From positions 1-34,536 of the forward strand of contig JAGHUT010000007.1 in NCBI GenBank assembly GCA_018064645.1: a DNA stretch of 34,536 nucleotides. The letters are read 5' to 3'. The stretch is from Candidatus Crickella merdequi (GTDB lineage Bacteria > Bacillota > Clostridia > Peptostreptococcales > Anaerovoracaceae). Below are positions 16,615-24,646 of this stretch, piece after piece. Under the pieces are notes generated by a model, which was not told the DNA's origin, did not search any database, and was given only the letters and a program-made list of their open reading frames with translations. Positions within the stretch are counted from its first letter, which is position 1. The number at the start of each line of letters is the position of its first letter. Position numbers and translations under genes: made by a program.

Positions 16615-17379
16615 CTATCCCATAATTATCTTCACGAGAAGAAGTATCAGAACGAGTATGACACTTGGTCTTACTATCCCTGCACCCTTTTCCATTACAA
16701 GACCCGAGCCGATATATGCCCCCAGCATATTGCAGGCTGCAGCTGCAAGTCCAAGAATTACTGCCACCTGGCCATTAAGAAGGAACACCACAAGAGCAGT
16801 AACATTTGTTGTAAGATTGATGATCTTAGCCTGACCGTTGGCATGCCTTGTGCTCATTTTTCCAAAAACAGTAAATGCAACAATCAGAAATGTTCCTGTG
16901 CCAGGCCCATAGAAACCGTCATATATTCCTATGATAAAAGCGGCTATGCAGACAACAGCATAGATTCTTCCTGTAAGTTCAAGAGGTCTTTCGCTTTCTT
17001 CGGCAGGAAAAAGCTTCTTATTTAGAACAAGGACTGCAGTCAGCGGCAGTATCACCAGGAGCACATACTGCATAATTTGTTCATCGCCTCTTACAGACAG
17101 TGCAGCGCCTGCATATGAACCAGCTATAGCCGCAACAATGGATGGAATTCCAAGTCTGAAATTAACCATTCCGTTTCTGATGAATCGGCCTGTTGCGATT
17201 GCTGTACCGCAGCAGTTGGAAAGCTTGTTAGTTCCTATCGCAAGATGTGTTGGCAGACCTGCAATAATGTATGCAGGCAGTGAAATCAGACCGCCTCCCC
17301 CTCCGATTGCATCAACAAAACCGGCAAGAAAAACAAGTGGGCATACTATTACAAATGTCATCAGGGAAATGTCGTTCAT
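16615..17379 (-). CDS. TSUP-family sulfite exporter (TauE/SafE) membrane protein
   Basis: This 254-residue protein has about eight membrane segments in two repeats. The first repeat has the hallmark GFVDAIGGGGGLISLPAYI (about residues 20-38) and GTNKLSNCCGTAIATGRF. The second has IIGIYDGFYGPGTGTFLIVAF (about 149-169), the matching glycine-rich loop. TSUP proteins move organosulfur compounds, sulfite or other small organic anions across the membrane. No sulfur-oxidation gene is adjacent, so the substrate is open. AGGAGG lies just before the ATG. It is a single-gene unit convergent with the LysR gene. Confidence 0.9.
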   Translation of the reverse strand: MNDISLMTFVIVCPLVFLAGFVDAIGGGGGLISLPAYIIAGLPTHLAIGTNKLSNCCGTAIATGRFIRNGMVNFRLGIPSIVAAIAGSYAGAALSVRGDEQIMQYVLLVILPLTAVLVLNKKLFPAEESERPLELTGRIYAVVCIAAFIIGIYDGFYGPGTGTFLIVAFTVFGKMSTRHANGQAKIINLTTNVTALVVFLLNGQVAVILGLAAAACNMLGAYIGSGLVMEKGAGIVRPSVILVLILLLVKIIMG

Positions 17380-17549
17380 GTTTCCTCCTAATAAGTTCTG
17401 TTCGTTGACAATAATAACACAATTGCGATTTCATTTCTTTACATAATCAACACAAAGGGGTGCTATCATCTAGGTGTCGAAAGTAATTCGACATAAACCT
17501 TTTTCTTTTGATTGTTCTTTCTTAGTTAAATAATTTTCGCAAAGTAAAG

Positions 17550-17575
17550 ACGACTCGCACATGCGGGTCGTTTTT
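17550..17575 (+). terminator. Orphan intrinsic terminator upstream of the trpS promoter
   Basis: ACGACTCGC, loop ACAT, GCGGGTCGT and TTTT form a 9-bp stem with one G-T pair. No plus-strand gene ends here: the previous one (lysR) has its own terminator about 940 nt earlier. It may end a small RNA or an attenuated transcript. Confidence 0.75.
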
Positions 17576-17644
17576 ATTTTCGTAAACACATCAGCTTATA
17601 TTTTGGTTATTTTCACGAAAAACGCAACAAAAAATGCTTATCTG

Positions 17645-17672
17645 TTGACATTTTTCACAAATGAGTTAAAAT
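17645..17672 (+). promoter_or_regulatory. Predicted sigma-A promoter of trpS
   Basis: TTGACA (17645-17650), a 16-nt spacer and TAAAAT (17667-17672) give a leader of roughly 40 nt ending at AGGAGG. Confidence 0.65.
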
Positions 17673-17718
17673 TTTGTATTATAAATTATTTCTTTCAAGA
17701 CTATAGGAGGATATAGAA

Positions 17719-18717
17719 ATGGCAGAGAAAAAGATTATGCTGTCAGGCATTCAGCCTAGCGGAAATTTGCACCTTGGTAACTACTTAGGAGCAATCAAGG
17801 GCTGGGTAGAAAGAACTGACGAATATGACAACTTCTATTTCATGGCAGACCTCCATACCTTGACTGTAAGACAGGATCCTGAGGACTTCAGAAGAAGAGC
17901 CCTAGAGCAGCTGGCACTGTACATTGCATGTGGTTTAGACCCTGAGAAGAACACTCTGTTCTATCAGTCCCATGTTCCTGCACACGCACAGCTGGGTTGG
18001 GTTCTGGACTGCTACACAATGTTCGGAGAATTGTCAAGAATGACACAGTTCAAGGATAAGTCAAAGAAGAACGCTGACAACATCAATGCAGGACTTTTCA
18101 CATACCCTGCTCTGATGGCTGCAGACATCCTTCTCTATCAGGCACACTATGTACCTGTAGGTGAAGATCAGCGTCAGCACGTTGAGCTTACAAGAGATAT
18201 TGCTAACAGATTCAACGGCGTATACGGACAGACATTCCGTGTTCCTGAGGCATACATTCCAAAGGAAGGCGCTCGTATCTATGGACTCTCAACACCAGAG
18301 GACAAGATGTCAAAGTCAATTCCTGATGGCTGCATCTTCCTTATGGATGAGCCTGATGTAATTCTCAAGAAGTTCAAGAAGGCTGTTACAGATGCAGATA
18401 CTGAGAAGTGGATTCGTTTCGACCCACAGAACAAGCCTGGTGTTTCAAACATGATGAACATCCTCTCAGCTCTCACAGGCAAGAGTTTCGAACAGATTGA
18501 ACAGGAATTCGAGGGAATGGGCTACGGCAAGTTTAAGCCTGCCTGTGCAGAAGTTGTTATTGAGACACTCAGACCTATCAGAGAAGAGGCTACTCGTATC
18601 ATGAAGGATGAAGAGTATCTTAGAAGCGTATACAGAAAAGGTGCTGAGAGAGCATCAGTTATTGCAGAGGCAACTCTTAAGGATGTATATGACAAGGTAG
18701 GACTTACTTACAAGTAA
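17719..18717 (+). CDS. trpS: Tryptophanyl-tRNA synthetase
   Basis: This 332-residue class I synthetase charges tRNA-Trp with tryptophan using ATP. The HIGH-type motif is PSGNLHLGNYLGA (about residues 12-24) and the KMSKS loop is EDKMSKSIPD (about 193-202). PVGEDQRQHVELTRDIANRFN is the family's adenine-binding and catalytic stretch, and the C-terminal helical domain binds the anticodon. The length is normal. AGGAGGATATAGAA precedes the ATG. It is a monocistronic gene between its own promoter and terminator. Many Firmicutes control trpS by a tryptophan T-box; none is visible here, so expression looks constitutive or otherwise controlled. Confidence 0.97.
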   Translation: MAEKKIMLSGIQPSGNLHLGNYLGAIKGWVERTDEYDNFYFMADLHTLTVRQDPEDFRRRALEQLALYIACGLDPEKNTLFYQSHVPAHAQLGWVLDCYTMFGELSRMTQFKDKSKKNADNINAGLFTYPALMAADILLYQAHYVPVGEDQRQHVELTRDIANRFNGVYGQTFRVPEAYIPKEGARIYGLSTPEDKMSKSIPDGCIFLMDEPDVILKKFKKAVTDADTEKWIRFDPQNKPGVSNMMNILSALTGKSFEQIEQEFEGMGYGKFKPACAEVVIETLRPIREEATRIMKDEEYLRSVYRKGAERASVIAEATLKDVYDKVGLTYK

Positions 18718-18722
18718 ACTGC

Positions 18723-18753
18723 AAGCCACCAGCATCAAACTGGTGGCTTTTTT
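18723..18753 (+). terminator. Intrinsic terminator after trpS
   Basis: AAGCCACCAG, loop CATCAAA, CTGGTGGCTT and TTTTT form a 10-bp perfect stem six bases after the stop. Confidence 0.92.
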
Positions 18754-18803
18754 ATTGCTGTATATTATATAATCTAGGAAGGTGAGCGAAAGGAGAATTA
18801 ATT

Positions 18804-19388
18804 ATGAAAAAAATTAAACTTATAGTCGCTGTTCTTACTGCATTCACTATGATGTTTGTTGTTACAGCATGCGGCGCAGCTGGCGAGGGTGCAGGAACAG
18901 CAAATCCTGTTCACGAGTCAGACATCAATGAAGTTGCTGACAAGACCGGCATATATATGACAACTCCAGTAGGTGCTACTGAGATTAAGTTCTCTTATAT
19001 TGAGGTAACTGATGAAGAGCCTATTGCACAGGTTACTTTCAAATATAACGGTAATGAATTCTGCTATCGTGCACAGAAGAACGATTATACTAATATCCTC
19101 GATGTTACCGAGGGTGATGCTGACTTAGCTGACATGATTGAGAGCCTTAATGATGGAACTAATATCGTTGCTTCACTTTCGGGAATGCACTACGAATGGA
19201 AAGCTAGCGCTTTTACAGAAGTCAAAGGCAAGGATGGCCTCGTTGCATTTAATAATAACAAAGAAGGAATAATCGGATGGATTGATCTCGACAGATCTCC
19301 TTCTATACTCTACTCAATAAGCATGACAAGCGGTGCAACCCAGGAAATACTTCAGAATCTTGCCACTGAGATTTATTCACCAATGTAA
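18804..19388 (+). CDS. Secreted lipoprotein of unknown function
   Basis: This 194-residue protein starts MKKIKLIVAVLTAFTMMFVVTACG: a basic n-region, a hydrophobic core and the lipobox VTAC, with cleavage before Cys23, so it is probably a lipid-anchored surface protein. The mature part has a small linker rich in Gly and Ala and a beta-rich domain. The end, WIDLDRSPSILYSISMTSGATQEILQNLATEIY, resembles the DUF4367-like C-terminal fold of other clostridial lipoproteins, but this is tentative. AAAGGAG precedes the ATG, and TATAAT (18768-18773) is a probable -10. It is a single-gene unit with its own terminator. No function can be assigned. Confidence 0.8.
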   Translation: MKKIKLIVAVLTAFTMMFVVTACGAAGEGAGTANPVHESDINEVADKTGIYMTTPVGATEIKFSYIEVTDEEPIAQVTFKYNGNEFCYRAQKNDYTNILDVTEGDADLADMIESLNDGTNIVASLSGMHYEWKASAFTEVKGKDGLVAFNNNKEGIIGWIDLDRSPSILYSISMTSGATQEILQNLATEIYSPM

Positions 19389-19416
19389 GAAATGTAAACC
19401 TTGAAAGACCAATATA

Positions 19417-19450
19417 ATACCCGCGATAACATAAATCGCGGGTATTCTTT
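19417..19450. terminator. Bidirectional terminator after the lipoprotein gene
   Basis: ATACCCGCGAT, loop AACATAA, ATCGCGGGTAT and TCTTTT form an 11-bp perfect stem between converging genes. Confidence 0.88.
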
Positions 19451-21171
19451 TACCTATTAAGTGCTTCTACAGCCATCCTTGCAGCAGTTCCTGCATCTGG
19501 TGTATATATATCAGCACCAATCTCGTGGCAGAAGGTCTTTGTAACCGGTGCTCCTCCAACCATGATTATTACATCATCACGAATTCCTCTCTCTTTGGCC
19601 ATTTCAACAATAATACCCATCTCATGCATTGTAGTTGTAAGAAGAGAAGAACAGCATATAATGTCACACTTCTCGCTGATAGCTGTATCGATGAATTTCT
19701 CTGGTGGAACATCACTTCCGAGATCAATTACATCGATGCCGCTTCCTTCCATCATTATTCTGACAAGATTCTTTCCGATATCGTGAACATCTCCACGCAC
19801 AGTTCCTATGCAGGCGCGGCCTATTGATTCTGCCCCCTCACTAAGAAGGAGCGGCTTCATCATATCGGTCGCAGCATTCATGCACTTTGCCGCCATCAGC
19901 ATGTCAGGAACAAAGACTTCACCAATAGAGAAATCCTCGCCCAGCTCATTCATTCCAAGGCACAGTCCGTCCTGAATAATTGACTGAGCTGTATAACCCT
20001 CCTCGAGGGCTTCCTGGGTAAATTCCAGAACTTTGTTCTTCTGTCCGTTCTGCAGTGCCTCCGAAATCTGCTCCATGATACCGGCTTCAACTGATGTACC
20101 GCCAGCTGAAATATTGGTATTATCATCAGCCTCAATGACCGCTTGTGTATCTCTGAATACTGGTGCAGGCTTGTAATCTGGAAGATGACACAGCCTGTTG
20201 TATTCATCAATCGCGGCATCGACTACGGGTCTTACATGCGGGAATACAGATTTAGGTGCTCCATATGTAATGCATGGTATGAAGTGTCCATAACCGGCAC
20301 ACTCCCTGAGGACACTGATTGTGTAATCATGAATCTCTTCTTCTGTTGAATCTGCTGTATCTATTGCTGCACCTATTCCGCCCATTACTATCATTCTGCC
20401 ATCAAGAATTCTAAGTACTTCAGGAACATTATTCTCAGGCAGTGTACCCTGCCAGCACTTGATACCAACATCTATCATGTCCTCGAGAATTGGGACCAGA
20501 TATGAATCTGCGTGATGAATCGGAATAACGCCATTATCAAGAGCATATCCATAGAATTTCTTATATGGCTCCTTGAAGAATTCTCTCCATATCTCCGGAG
20601 GCATGAAAAGTTGTGTCTTTGTGCCCCAGTCATCATGCGAGAGAAGCGCATCTGGATGAAGATTCTCAACTATCAGCTTAAGATAATCCATTCTGAACTG
20701 AAGAATATAATCAATAAGCTGATGCATCTCATCAGGATGCTCATAGAAAGCAGTAAGAGCATTCTCAAACCCCATGAGGAAATGCGTCTGCTCGAAGATG
20801 CCAGTTCCCATAAAAGCTGTTGCCAGTCTGCCTTCTGCTCGTATCTCTTCGGCCCATTTGACCATAGGCTCCCATCCCTCACGACAGTTGCCCATAAGAT
20901 CAGGAGCATGACAAAATTCACGCCAGCGAGTAATATCAGGGCATACAATTGTCTCATCATTTATAATCGGAGTGGAGCCTGGTGCATCCTTTGGATAAAG
21001 ATGAGTTACTCCCCAGCGATCAACAGTAAGCGAACCAGGCACTCTCTCTTTGTTAAGATACTGAAAGCACGGGTCGCCGTACATTATCTCCGTTGCTTCA
21101 TACTGCTTCAGTAATCTGTCAGGCTTTCCATCCCTCTTAAGCAGTTCTCTAAAAATCTCTGCAGGTCTCAT
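19450..21171 (-). CDS. URO-D-type methyltransferase fused to a corrinoid-binding domain
   Basis: This 573-residue fusion has two parts. Residues about 1-340 form a uroporphyrinogen-decarboxylase-like methyltransferase domain (MtaA/CmuA/O-demethylase class). Residues about 363-573 are a cobalamin-binding protein: a helical cap (EALEEGYTAQSIIQDGLCLGMNELG), then GTVRGDVHDIGKNLV with the DxHxxG cobalt-ligand His near 463, then SSLLTTTM and VGGAPVT, which hold the nucleotide tail. The order (methyltransferase first, corrinoid second) is like chloromethane methyltransferase CmuA. The zinc HxC of MtaA reads HHAD near 219-222, so the acceptor or donor probably differs from coenzyme M. AAGGGAG precedes the ATG. 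It is divergent from a homocysteine S-methyltransferase, so the pair could move a methyl group from an unknown donor to homocysteine. Confidence 0.88.
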   Translation of the reverse strand: MRPAEIFRELLKRDGKPDRLLKQYEATEIMYGDPCFQYLNKERVPGSLTVDRWGVTHLYPKDAPGSTPIINDETIVCPDITRWREFCHAPDLMGNCREGWEPMVKWAEEIRAEGRLATAFMGTGIFEQTHFLMGFENALTAFYEHPDEMHQLIDYILQFRMDYLKLIVENLHPDALLSHDDWGTKTQLFMPPEIWREFFKEPYKKFYGYALDNGVIPIHHADSYLVPILEDMIDVGIKCWQGTLPENNVPEVLRILDGRMIVMGGIGAAIDTADSTEEEIHDYTISVLRECAGYGHFIPCITYGAPKSVFPHVRPVVDAAIDEYNRLCHLPDYKPAPVFRDTQAVIEADDNTNISAGGTSVEAGIMEQISEALQNGQKNKVLEFTQEALEEGYTAQSIIQDGLCLGMNELGEDFSIGEVFVPDMLMAAKCMNAATDMMKPLLLSEGAESIGRACIGTVRGDVHDIGKNLVRIMMEGSGIDVIDLGSDVPPEKFIDTAISEKCDIICCSSLLTTTMHEMGIIVEMAKERGIRDDVIIMVGGAPVTKTFCHEIGADIYTPDAGTAARMAVEALNR

Positions 21172-21200
21172 TGTCAGTCTCCCTTGATTAATGTGTGCCT

Positions 21201-21231
21201 TAATTTTATGTGCGTAAAATTACTATGTCAA
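21201..21231 (-). promoter_or_regulatory. Consensus-like promoter with overlapping palindrome, corrinoid fusion gene
   Basis: On the minus strand TTGACA (21226-21231), a 17-nt spacer and TAAAAT (21203-21208). A perfect inverted repeat, TAATTTTA-N6-TAAAATTA (21201-21222), covers the -10 box and part of the spacer, where a repressor would block the polymerase. Confidence 0.7.
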
Positions 21232-21240
21232 GGAATCTGC

Positions 21241-21269
21241 TTGAAGATGAAGTCACGCTGGATTAGAAT
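21241..21269 (+). promoter_or_regulatory. Predicted promoter of the homocysteine methyltransferase gene
   Basis: TTGAAG (21241-21246), a 17-nt spacer and TAGAAT (21264-21269) lie about 30 nt before the ATG at 21298. This promoter is back-to-back with the minus-strand one. Confidence 0.5.
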
Positions 21270-21297
21270 TATGATAATCAATTATCAGGAGGTCCTT

Positions 21298-22521
21298 ATG
21301 GAACTATACTATCCTCTTATTCTCGATGGAGCTACAGGTACACAGCTTGCCAAATACGGATATAATGGCGATATGAGTGCAGAACTCTGGTCTCTTGAAC
21401 ATCCTGACAGATGCGTTGCTATGCAGAAGGAATTCATTGACCACGGTACTGAGATGATTCTGTCTCCTACTTTCTGTGCCAATCCTGTGAAGCTTGAAGA
21501 GAATGGTGTCACCGGACGCACTGTTGAGATCAATGCAAGACTGACAGCTCTGGCCAGAGAGGCTGCAGGTGACAAGGCTCATGTTGCAGGCGATATTGGC
21601 CCTACAGGCAAATTCATTGTTCCCCTTGGTGACCTGACTTTTGAAGAAATGGTAGATATATATAAAGAGCAGGTTCTCGGTCTTGAAGAAGGCGGTGTCG
21701 ATATGTATGTCATTGAGACAATGATGACAGTGGCCGAAGCAAGAGCAGCACTGCTTGCTGTAAGAAGCATCAGTGACAAGCCTGTGTATGTAACTTTTAC
21801 ATGCGATAAGAACGGCAAGACAATGATGGGAACAGATGTTACAGCCGCTCTTGTAATATTCCAGGGAATGGGAGTAGATGCCTTTGGTCTTAACTGCTCT
21901 GTTGGTCCTGATGACATGCTTACACAGATAAGAAGACTCCGCGAATTTGCAGAGGTACCTCTTGTTGCAAAGCCTAACGCGGGAATTCCTGAATTAATTG
22001 ACGGCAAGACTGTTTATCACTGTTCTCCAGAAGAGTTCACAGAATGTATTGATGGATTTGCTGAAGCTGGAGTAATGCTTTTCGGCGGATGTTGCGGCTC
22101 TACAGAGAAGCACATCAAAGCAATATATGATGCGACTCGCAATATCAGGCTGGTCAAGCCTGACCCTCAACACAAAGAGCTGCTTAAGCTTGCAACAGAG
22201 AAGAAAGTATATCTTCTTCCTGTGAATACAATAATCAATCAGGAAGACATAATCCCATGCAGTGAATCACTTGAAGACCTCCTCGAGCTGGAAGCAGATA
22301 AGACAAGTCCTGTTACAGCAATCAGAATCTCCTGCGAGGAAGAACTTAAGAATCTTGAAGAGCATCAGATTTCGATTATCAAACCGCTTTGTATTGTATG
22401 TGATGATGAATCGCTTCTTGAAAAAGCTCTCAGGCTGTATCAGGGAAGAGCTATGTACGAGGGCACTCTTCCAAAAGAAACGCTTGAGAGATTGCGCAAA
22501 CTCTACGGACTGGTATATTAG
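21298..22521 (+). CDS. Homocysteine S-methyltransferase family protein
   Basis: The track begins at 21184, but AGGAGG ends five bases before the ATG at 21298, giving MELYYPLILDGATGTQL and 407 residues. Residues 1-about 285 are the homocysteine-binding barrel of MetH/BHMT type, with zinc cysteines in GLNCS (Cys200) and GGCCGS (Cys265/266). It should methylate homocysteine to methionine using a methyl donor carried elsewhere. Residues about 290-407 form an extra domain without a cobalamin site. Its end (IIKPLCIVCDDESLLEKALR, LYQGRAMYEG) faintly recalls the pterin-binding barrel of MetH, perhaps a shortened version. With no B12 domain of its own, the corrinoid fusion encoded divergently next door is the natural partner. 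Confidence 0.88.
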   Translation: MELYYPLILDGATGTQLAKYGYNGDMSAELWSLEHPDRCVAMQKEFIDHGTEMILSPTFCANPVKLEENGVTGRTVEINARLTALAREAAGDKAHVAGDIGPTGKFIVPLGDLTFEEMVDIYKEQVLGLEEGGVDMYVIETMMTVAEARAALLAVRSISDKPVYVTFTCDKNGKTMMGTDVTAALVIFQGMGVDAFGLNCSVGPDDMLTQIRRLREFAEVPLVAKPNAGIPELIDGKTVYHCSPEEFTECIDGFAEAGVMLFGGCCGSTEKHIKAIYDATRNIRLVKPDPQHKELLKLATEKKVYLLPVNTIINQEDIIPCSESLEDLLELEADKTSPVTAIRISCEEELKNLEEHQISIIKPLCIVCDDESLLEKALRLYQGRAMYEGTLPKETLERLRKLYGLVY

Positions 22522-22526
22522 CAAAC

Positions 22527-22554
22527 AAAAGCATCACCTGAAGGTGATGCTTTT
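22527..22554. terminator. Bidirectional terminator
   Basis: AAAAGCATCACC, loop TGAA and GGTGATGCTTTT form a perfect stem between the converging homocysteine methyltransferase and esterase genes. Confidence 0.88.
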
Positions 22555-22557
22555 AGC

Positions 22558-23499
22558 TTAATTAAACATGTATCCCAGTCCATCGTACAGATAAGGGAAA
22601 CTCTCAGTGTATCTGTGCCATTTAACAGGCCACACCTTAAACATGATGTTTCCCTCTGAGAAATCATCATCAGCATACCTGAACAGGCTCTTATGGTGAA
22701 TAAGGTCTTCAACCTGCATGTATGCCGCCAGAGCTTTGTGGTCGTTCTCGCCAGTCGCTGTATATACCTTGAAGTCTGAAGCGTTGTATCCCGATTTCCT
22801 GATTCCGTGAATAATTGAAGCTGCAGACCTGATGCTCTTTGTCTTTGAATAACCATTACTGTCATAATACAGAGCCATACTCATCGGCAGATAATAATAG
22901 AAGCAGTCTGTGTGATCCTTGAGCATGTGCCATGTCAGACTTCCTCCCATACTGAAGCCGGCCATTCCGCGATGGTTCCTGTCCCCATAGGTCCTGTAAC
23001 GTCTGTCAATCAATGGAATAAGGTCTTCTGCAATCTCTCCTGCTGTGCCATCCATTATGTCATCATCTTCCCCATAGTCATATGAGAGCTCAGGTGCAAC
23101 GACAATAATCGGTCTGATTACCCTGTTCTCAATCATATTGTCCAGGATATTCTTAAATGGTCTCTCGCTGCCCGGCTTGCCAAGCCACGTACGATAACTG
23201 CCGCCACGACCGTGCATTAGATACAGTACATCGTACTTATCAGCGCCTCCCTTGTATCCATAAGGCAGGTACACTGTAGCATTCTTAGTTACAGACTTGC
23301 CATTTATTGTTGTATCATATTCAACAACTTCCAGATGTCCCTGCTCATATGCCTTACCATAGAAGGAGTCCGGCATCTGACTGATGTGCTGCTCTTCAAT
23401 AACAATTGTATTCATATATGCCAGTGCCCCCAGATAAAGAATAAGAAGTATCGCCGGAATTGAACATATTACAATGATTATCTTCTTACGCCTGCTCAT
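22558..23499 (-). CDS. Membrane-anchored alpha/beta-hydrolase esterase (CE1/esterase-D-like)
   Basis: This 313-residue protein has a basic start and a single N-terminal hydrophobic anchor (about residues 6-28), then an extracytoplasmic esterase domain. VLYLMHGRGGSYRTW is the oxyanion-hole region, GMAGFSMGGSLTWHML holds the nucleophile elbow (Ser183), and KVWPVKWHRYTESF near the C-terminus provides the catalytic His (about 295). The family includes feruloyl/acetylxylan esterases and other secreted hydrolases acting on plant or cell-surface esters; the substrate is undetermined. Its ATG overlaps the mnmA stop (ATGA), so it is co-translated with a tRNA-modification enzyme, an arrangement without obvious functional logic. 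Confidence 0.87.
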   Translation of the reverse strand: MSRRKKIIIVICSIPAILLILYLGALAYMNTIVIEEQHISQMPDSFYGKAYEQGHLEVVEYDTTINGKSVTKNATVYLPYGYKGGADKYDVLYLMHGRGGSYRTWLGKPGSERPFKNILDNMIENRVIRPIIVVAPELSYDYGEDDDIMDGTAGEIAEDLIPLIDRRYRTYGDRNHRGMAGFSMGGSLTWHMLKDHTDCFYYYLPMSMALYYDSNGYSKTKSIRSAASIIHGIRKSGYNASDFKVYTATGENDHKALAAYMQVEDLIHHKSLFRYADDDFSEGNIMFKVWPVKWHRYTESFPYLYDGLGYMFN

Positions 23500-24578
23500 T
23501 GTTTCTCTATTATTCCCCCACCTATTACTATATCTCCGTCGTATACTACAGCTGACTGTCCAGGTGTGACAGCCCTCTGCGGTTCATCAAAAATCAGTTC
23601 AACTCTGCCATCGCCAAGGAGCCTCATCGTCGCTGGCTGTTCTTTATGATTGTATCTGATCTTTGCCTTACAACGGAAGCCTTCAGTGCTTGCTTCTTCA
23701 GGAATTATACCGCTTGTCCAGTTGAAGTCTGCAGCAATAACATCTCTTCGGAAAAGCTCCTCGTTATCACACAGCACTACAGTATTATCCTCGGGATTGA
23801 TGCTGTACACGTATACTTTTCGCCCTAGGGCTATACCGAGTTTCTTGTGCTGTCCGATTGTATAACACTCAATTCCCTTGTGCTGTCCCAGCACATTACC
23901 GTCCATATCAACAAAATTGCCAGGCTCAAAGCCTCTGCCTCTTTCCTTCTCGAGAAAAGCCACATAATCACCATCAGGTATAAAGCATATATCCTGACTG
24001 TCTTTCTTATGCGCATTCTCAAAGCCGGCATTCTCTGCAATGGCTCTAATCTCATCCTTCGAAAGGCCACCTAATGGAAAAATCGTATGCGCCAGCTGTT
24101 CCTGTGTCAGATCATAGAGCACATAGCTCTGGTCCTTGCGCTCATCACAGCCCTTCTTGAGAAGATACCTGTCACCCGCTTTTTCAACCAGTGCATAATG
24201 TCCTGTGACAATATAATCGCACCCCATCTCCTCTGCGCATTTAAAGAGATTTCCAAATTTCATATGTTTATTACACGTCACACATGGATTAGGTGTGATT
24301 CCCTCTTCATAACACTTAATGAATCGGTCGATTACATTTGCCCTGAATTCGCTCTTCATATCAACTGCACTGAAAGGAATACCAATGCGCTCTGCAACTG
24401 CTCGTGCATCATCCACATCAGTAGTTGAACCGCATGAATACTCCGTAGAAAGCGACACATCAGCCTTATCAAAAAGCCTCATTGTGCAGCCCACGCAATC
24501 ATATCCCTGATCCTTCATTAGAAGAGCCGCAACACTGCTGTCTACTCCTCCACTCATTGCAATAAGAGCTCTGGTCAT
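23496..24578 (-). CDS. mnmA: tRNA-specific 2-thiouridylase
   Basis: MnmA inserts sulfur at position 2 of the wobble uridine (U34) in tRNA for Lys, Glu and Gln, using ATP and a persulfide relay. The track starts at a GTG (24608), but GGGGGCAGTA before the ATG at 24578 gives the canonical N-terminus MTRALIAMSGGVDSSVAALL, 360 residues. It has the PP-loop SGGVDSS, the active cysteine in NPCVTCN, HKKDSQDICFI with the second cysteine, and the C-terminal beta-barrel ending in QRAVTPGQSAVVYDGD. The sulfur-donating cysteine desulfurase is not in the window. The downstream esterase overlaps by four bases. Confidence 0.96.
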   Translation of the reverse strand: MTRALIAMSGGVDSSVAALLMKDQGYDCVGCTMRLFDKADVSLSTEYSCGSTTDVDDARAVAERIGIPFSAVDMKSEFRANVIDRFIKCYEEGITPNPCVTCNKHMKFGNLFKCAEEMGCDYIVTGHYALVEKAGDRYLLKKGCDERKDQSYVLYDLTQEQLAHTIFPLGGLSKDEIRAIAENAGFENAHKKDSQDICFIPDGDYVAFLEKERGRGFEPGNFVDMDGNVLGQHKGIECYTIGQHKKLGIALGRKVYVYSINPEDNTVVLCDNEELFRRDVIAADFNWTSGIIPEEASTEGFRCKAKIRYNHKEQPATMRLLGDGRVELIFDEPQRAVTPGQSAVVYDGDIVIGGGIIEKQ

Positions 24579-24608
24579 TACTGCCCCCTGTAAAAATATT
24601 TCCTTCAC

Positions 24609-24617
24609 ATTATAGCA
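24609..24617 (-). promoter_or_regulatory. Extended -10 promoter of mnmA
   Basis: On the minus strand TGCTATAAT is a perfect extended -10, about 30 nt before the chosen ATG. It lies so close to the track's GTG start that the GTG would sit at the transcription start, which further supports the ATG at 24578. Confidence 0.6.
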
Positions 24618-24646
24618 TATTTAAACACTAACTATAACTGACATAC

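Larger units (their letters stand above)
17380..17718. other. Intergenic region with orphan terminator and trpS promoter
   Basis: No gene is supported here. It holds a hairpin TGTCGAA/TTCGACA (17475-17493) followed by a T-rich run, an isolated terminator (17550-17575), an isolated TTGACA (17405-17410) and the trpS promoter (17645-17672). I looked for a T-box leader for trpS and found no GGTGGNACCGCG-like antiterminator sequence. Confidence 0.6.

Noticed and set aside
17380-17718. A known riboswitch in the TSUP-trpS gap
   Set aside because: I compared it by eye with T-box, fluoride, preQ1 and THF patterns and found none of their conserved cores.
20512-21114. 200-aa plus-strand ORF
   Set aside because: It is antisense to the corrinoid fusion gene; composition and lack of ribosome binding site mark it as a shadow.
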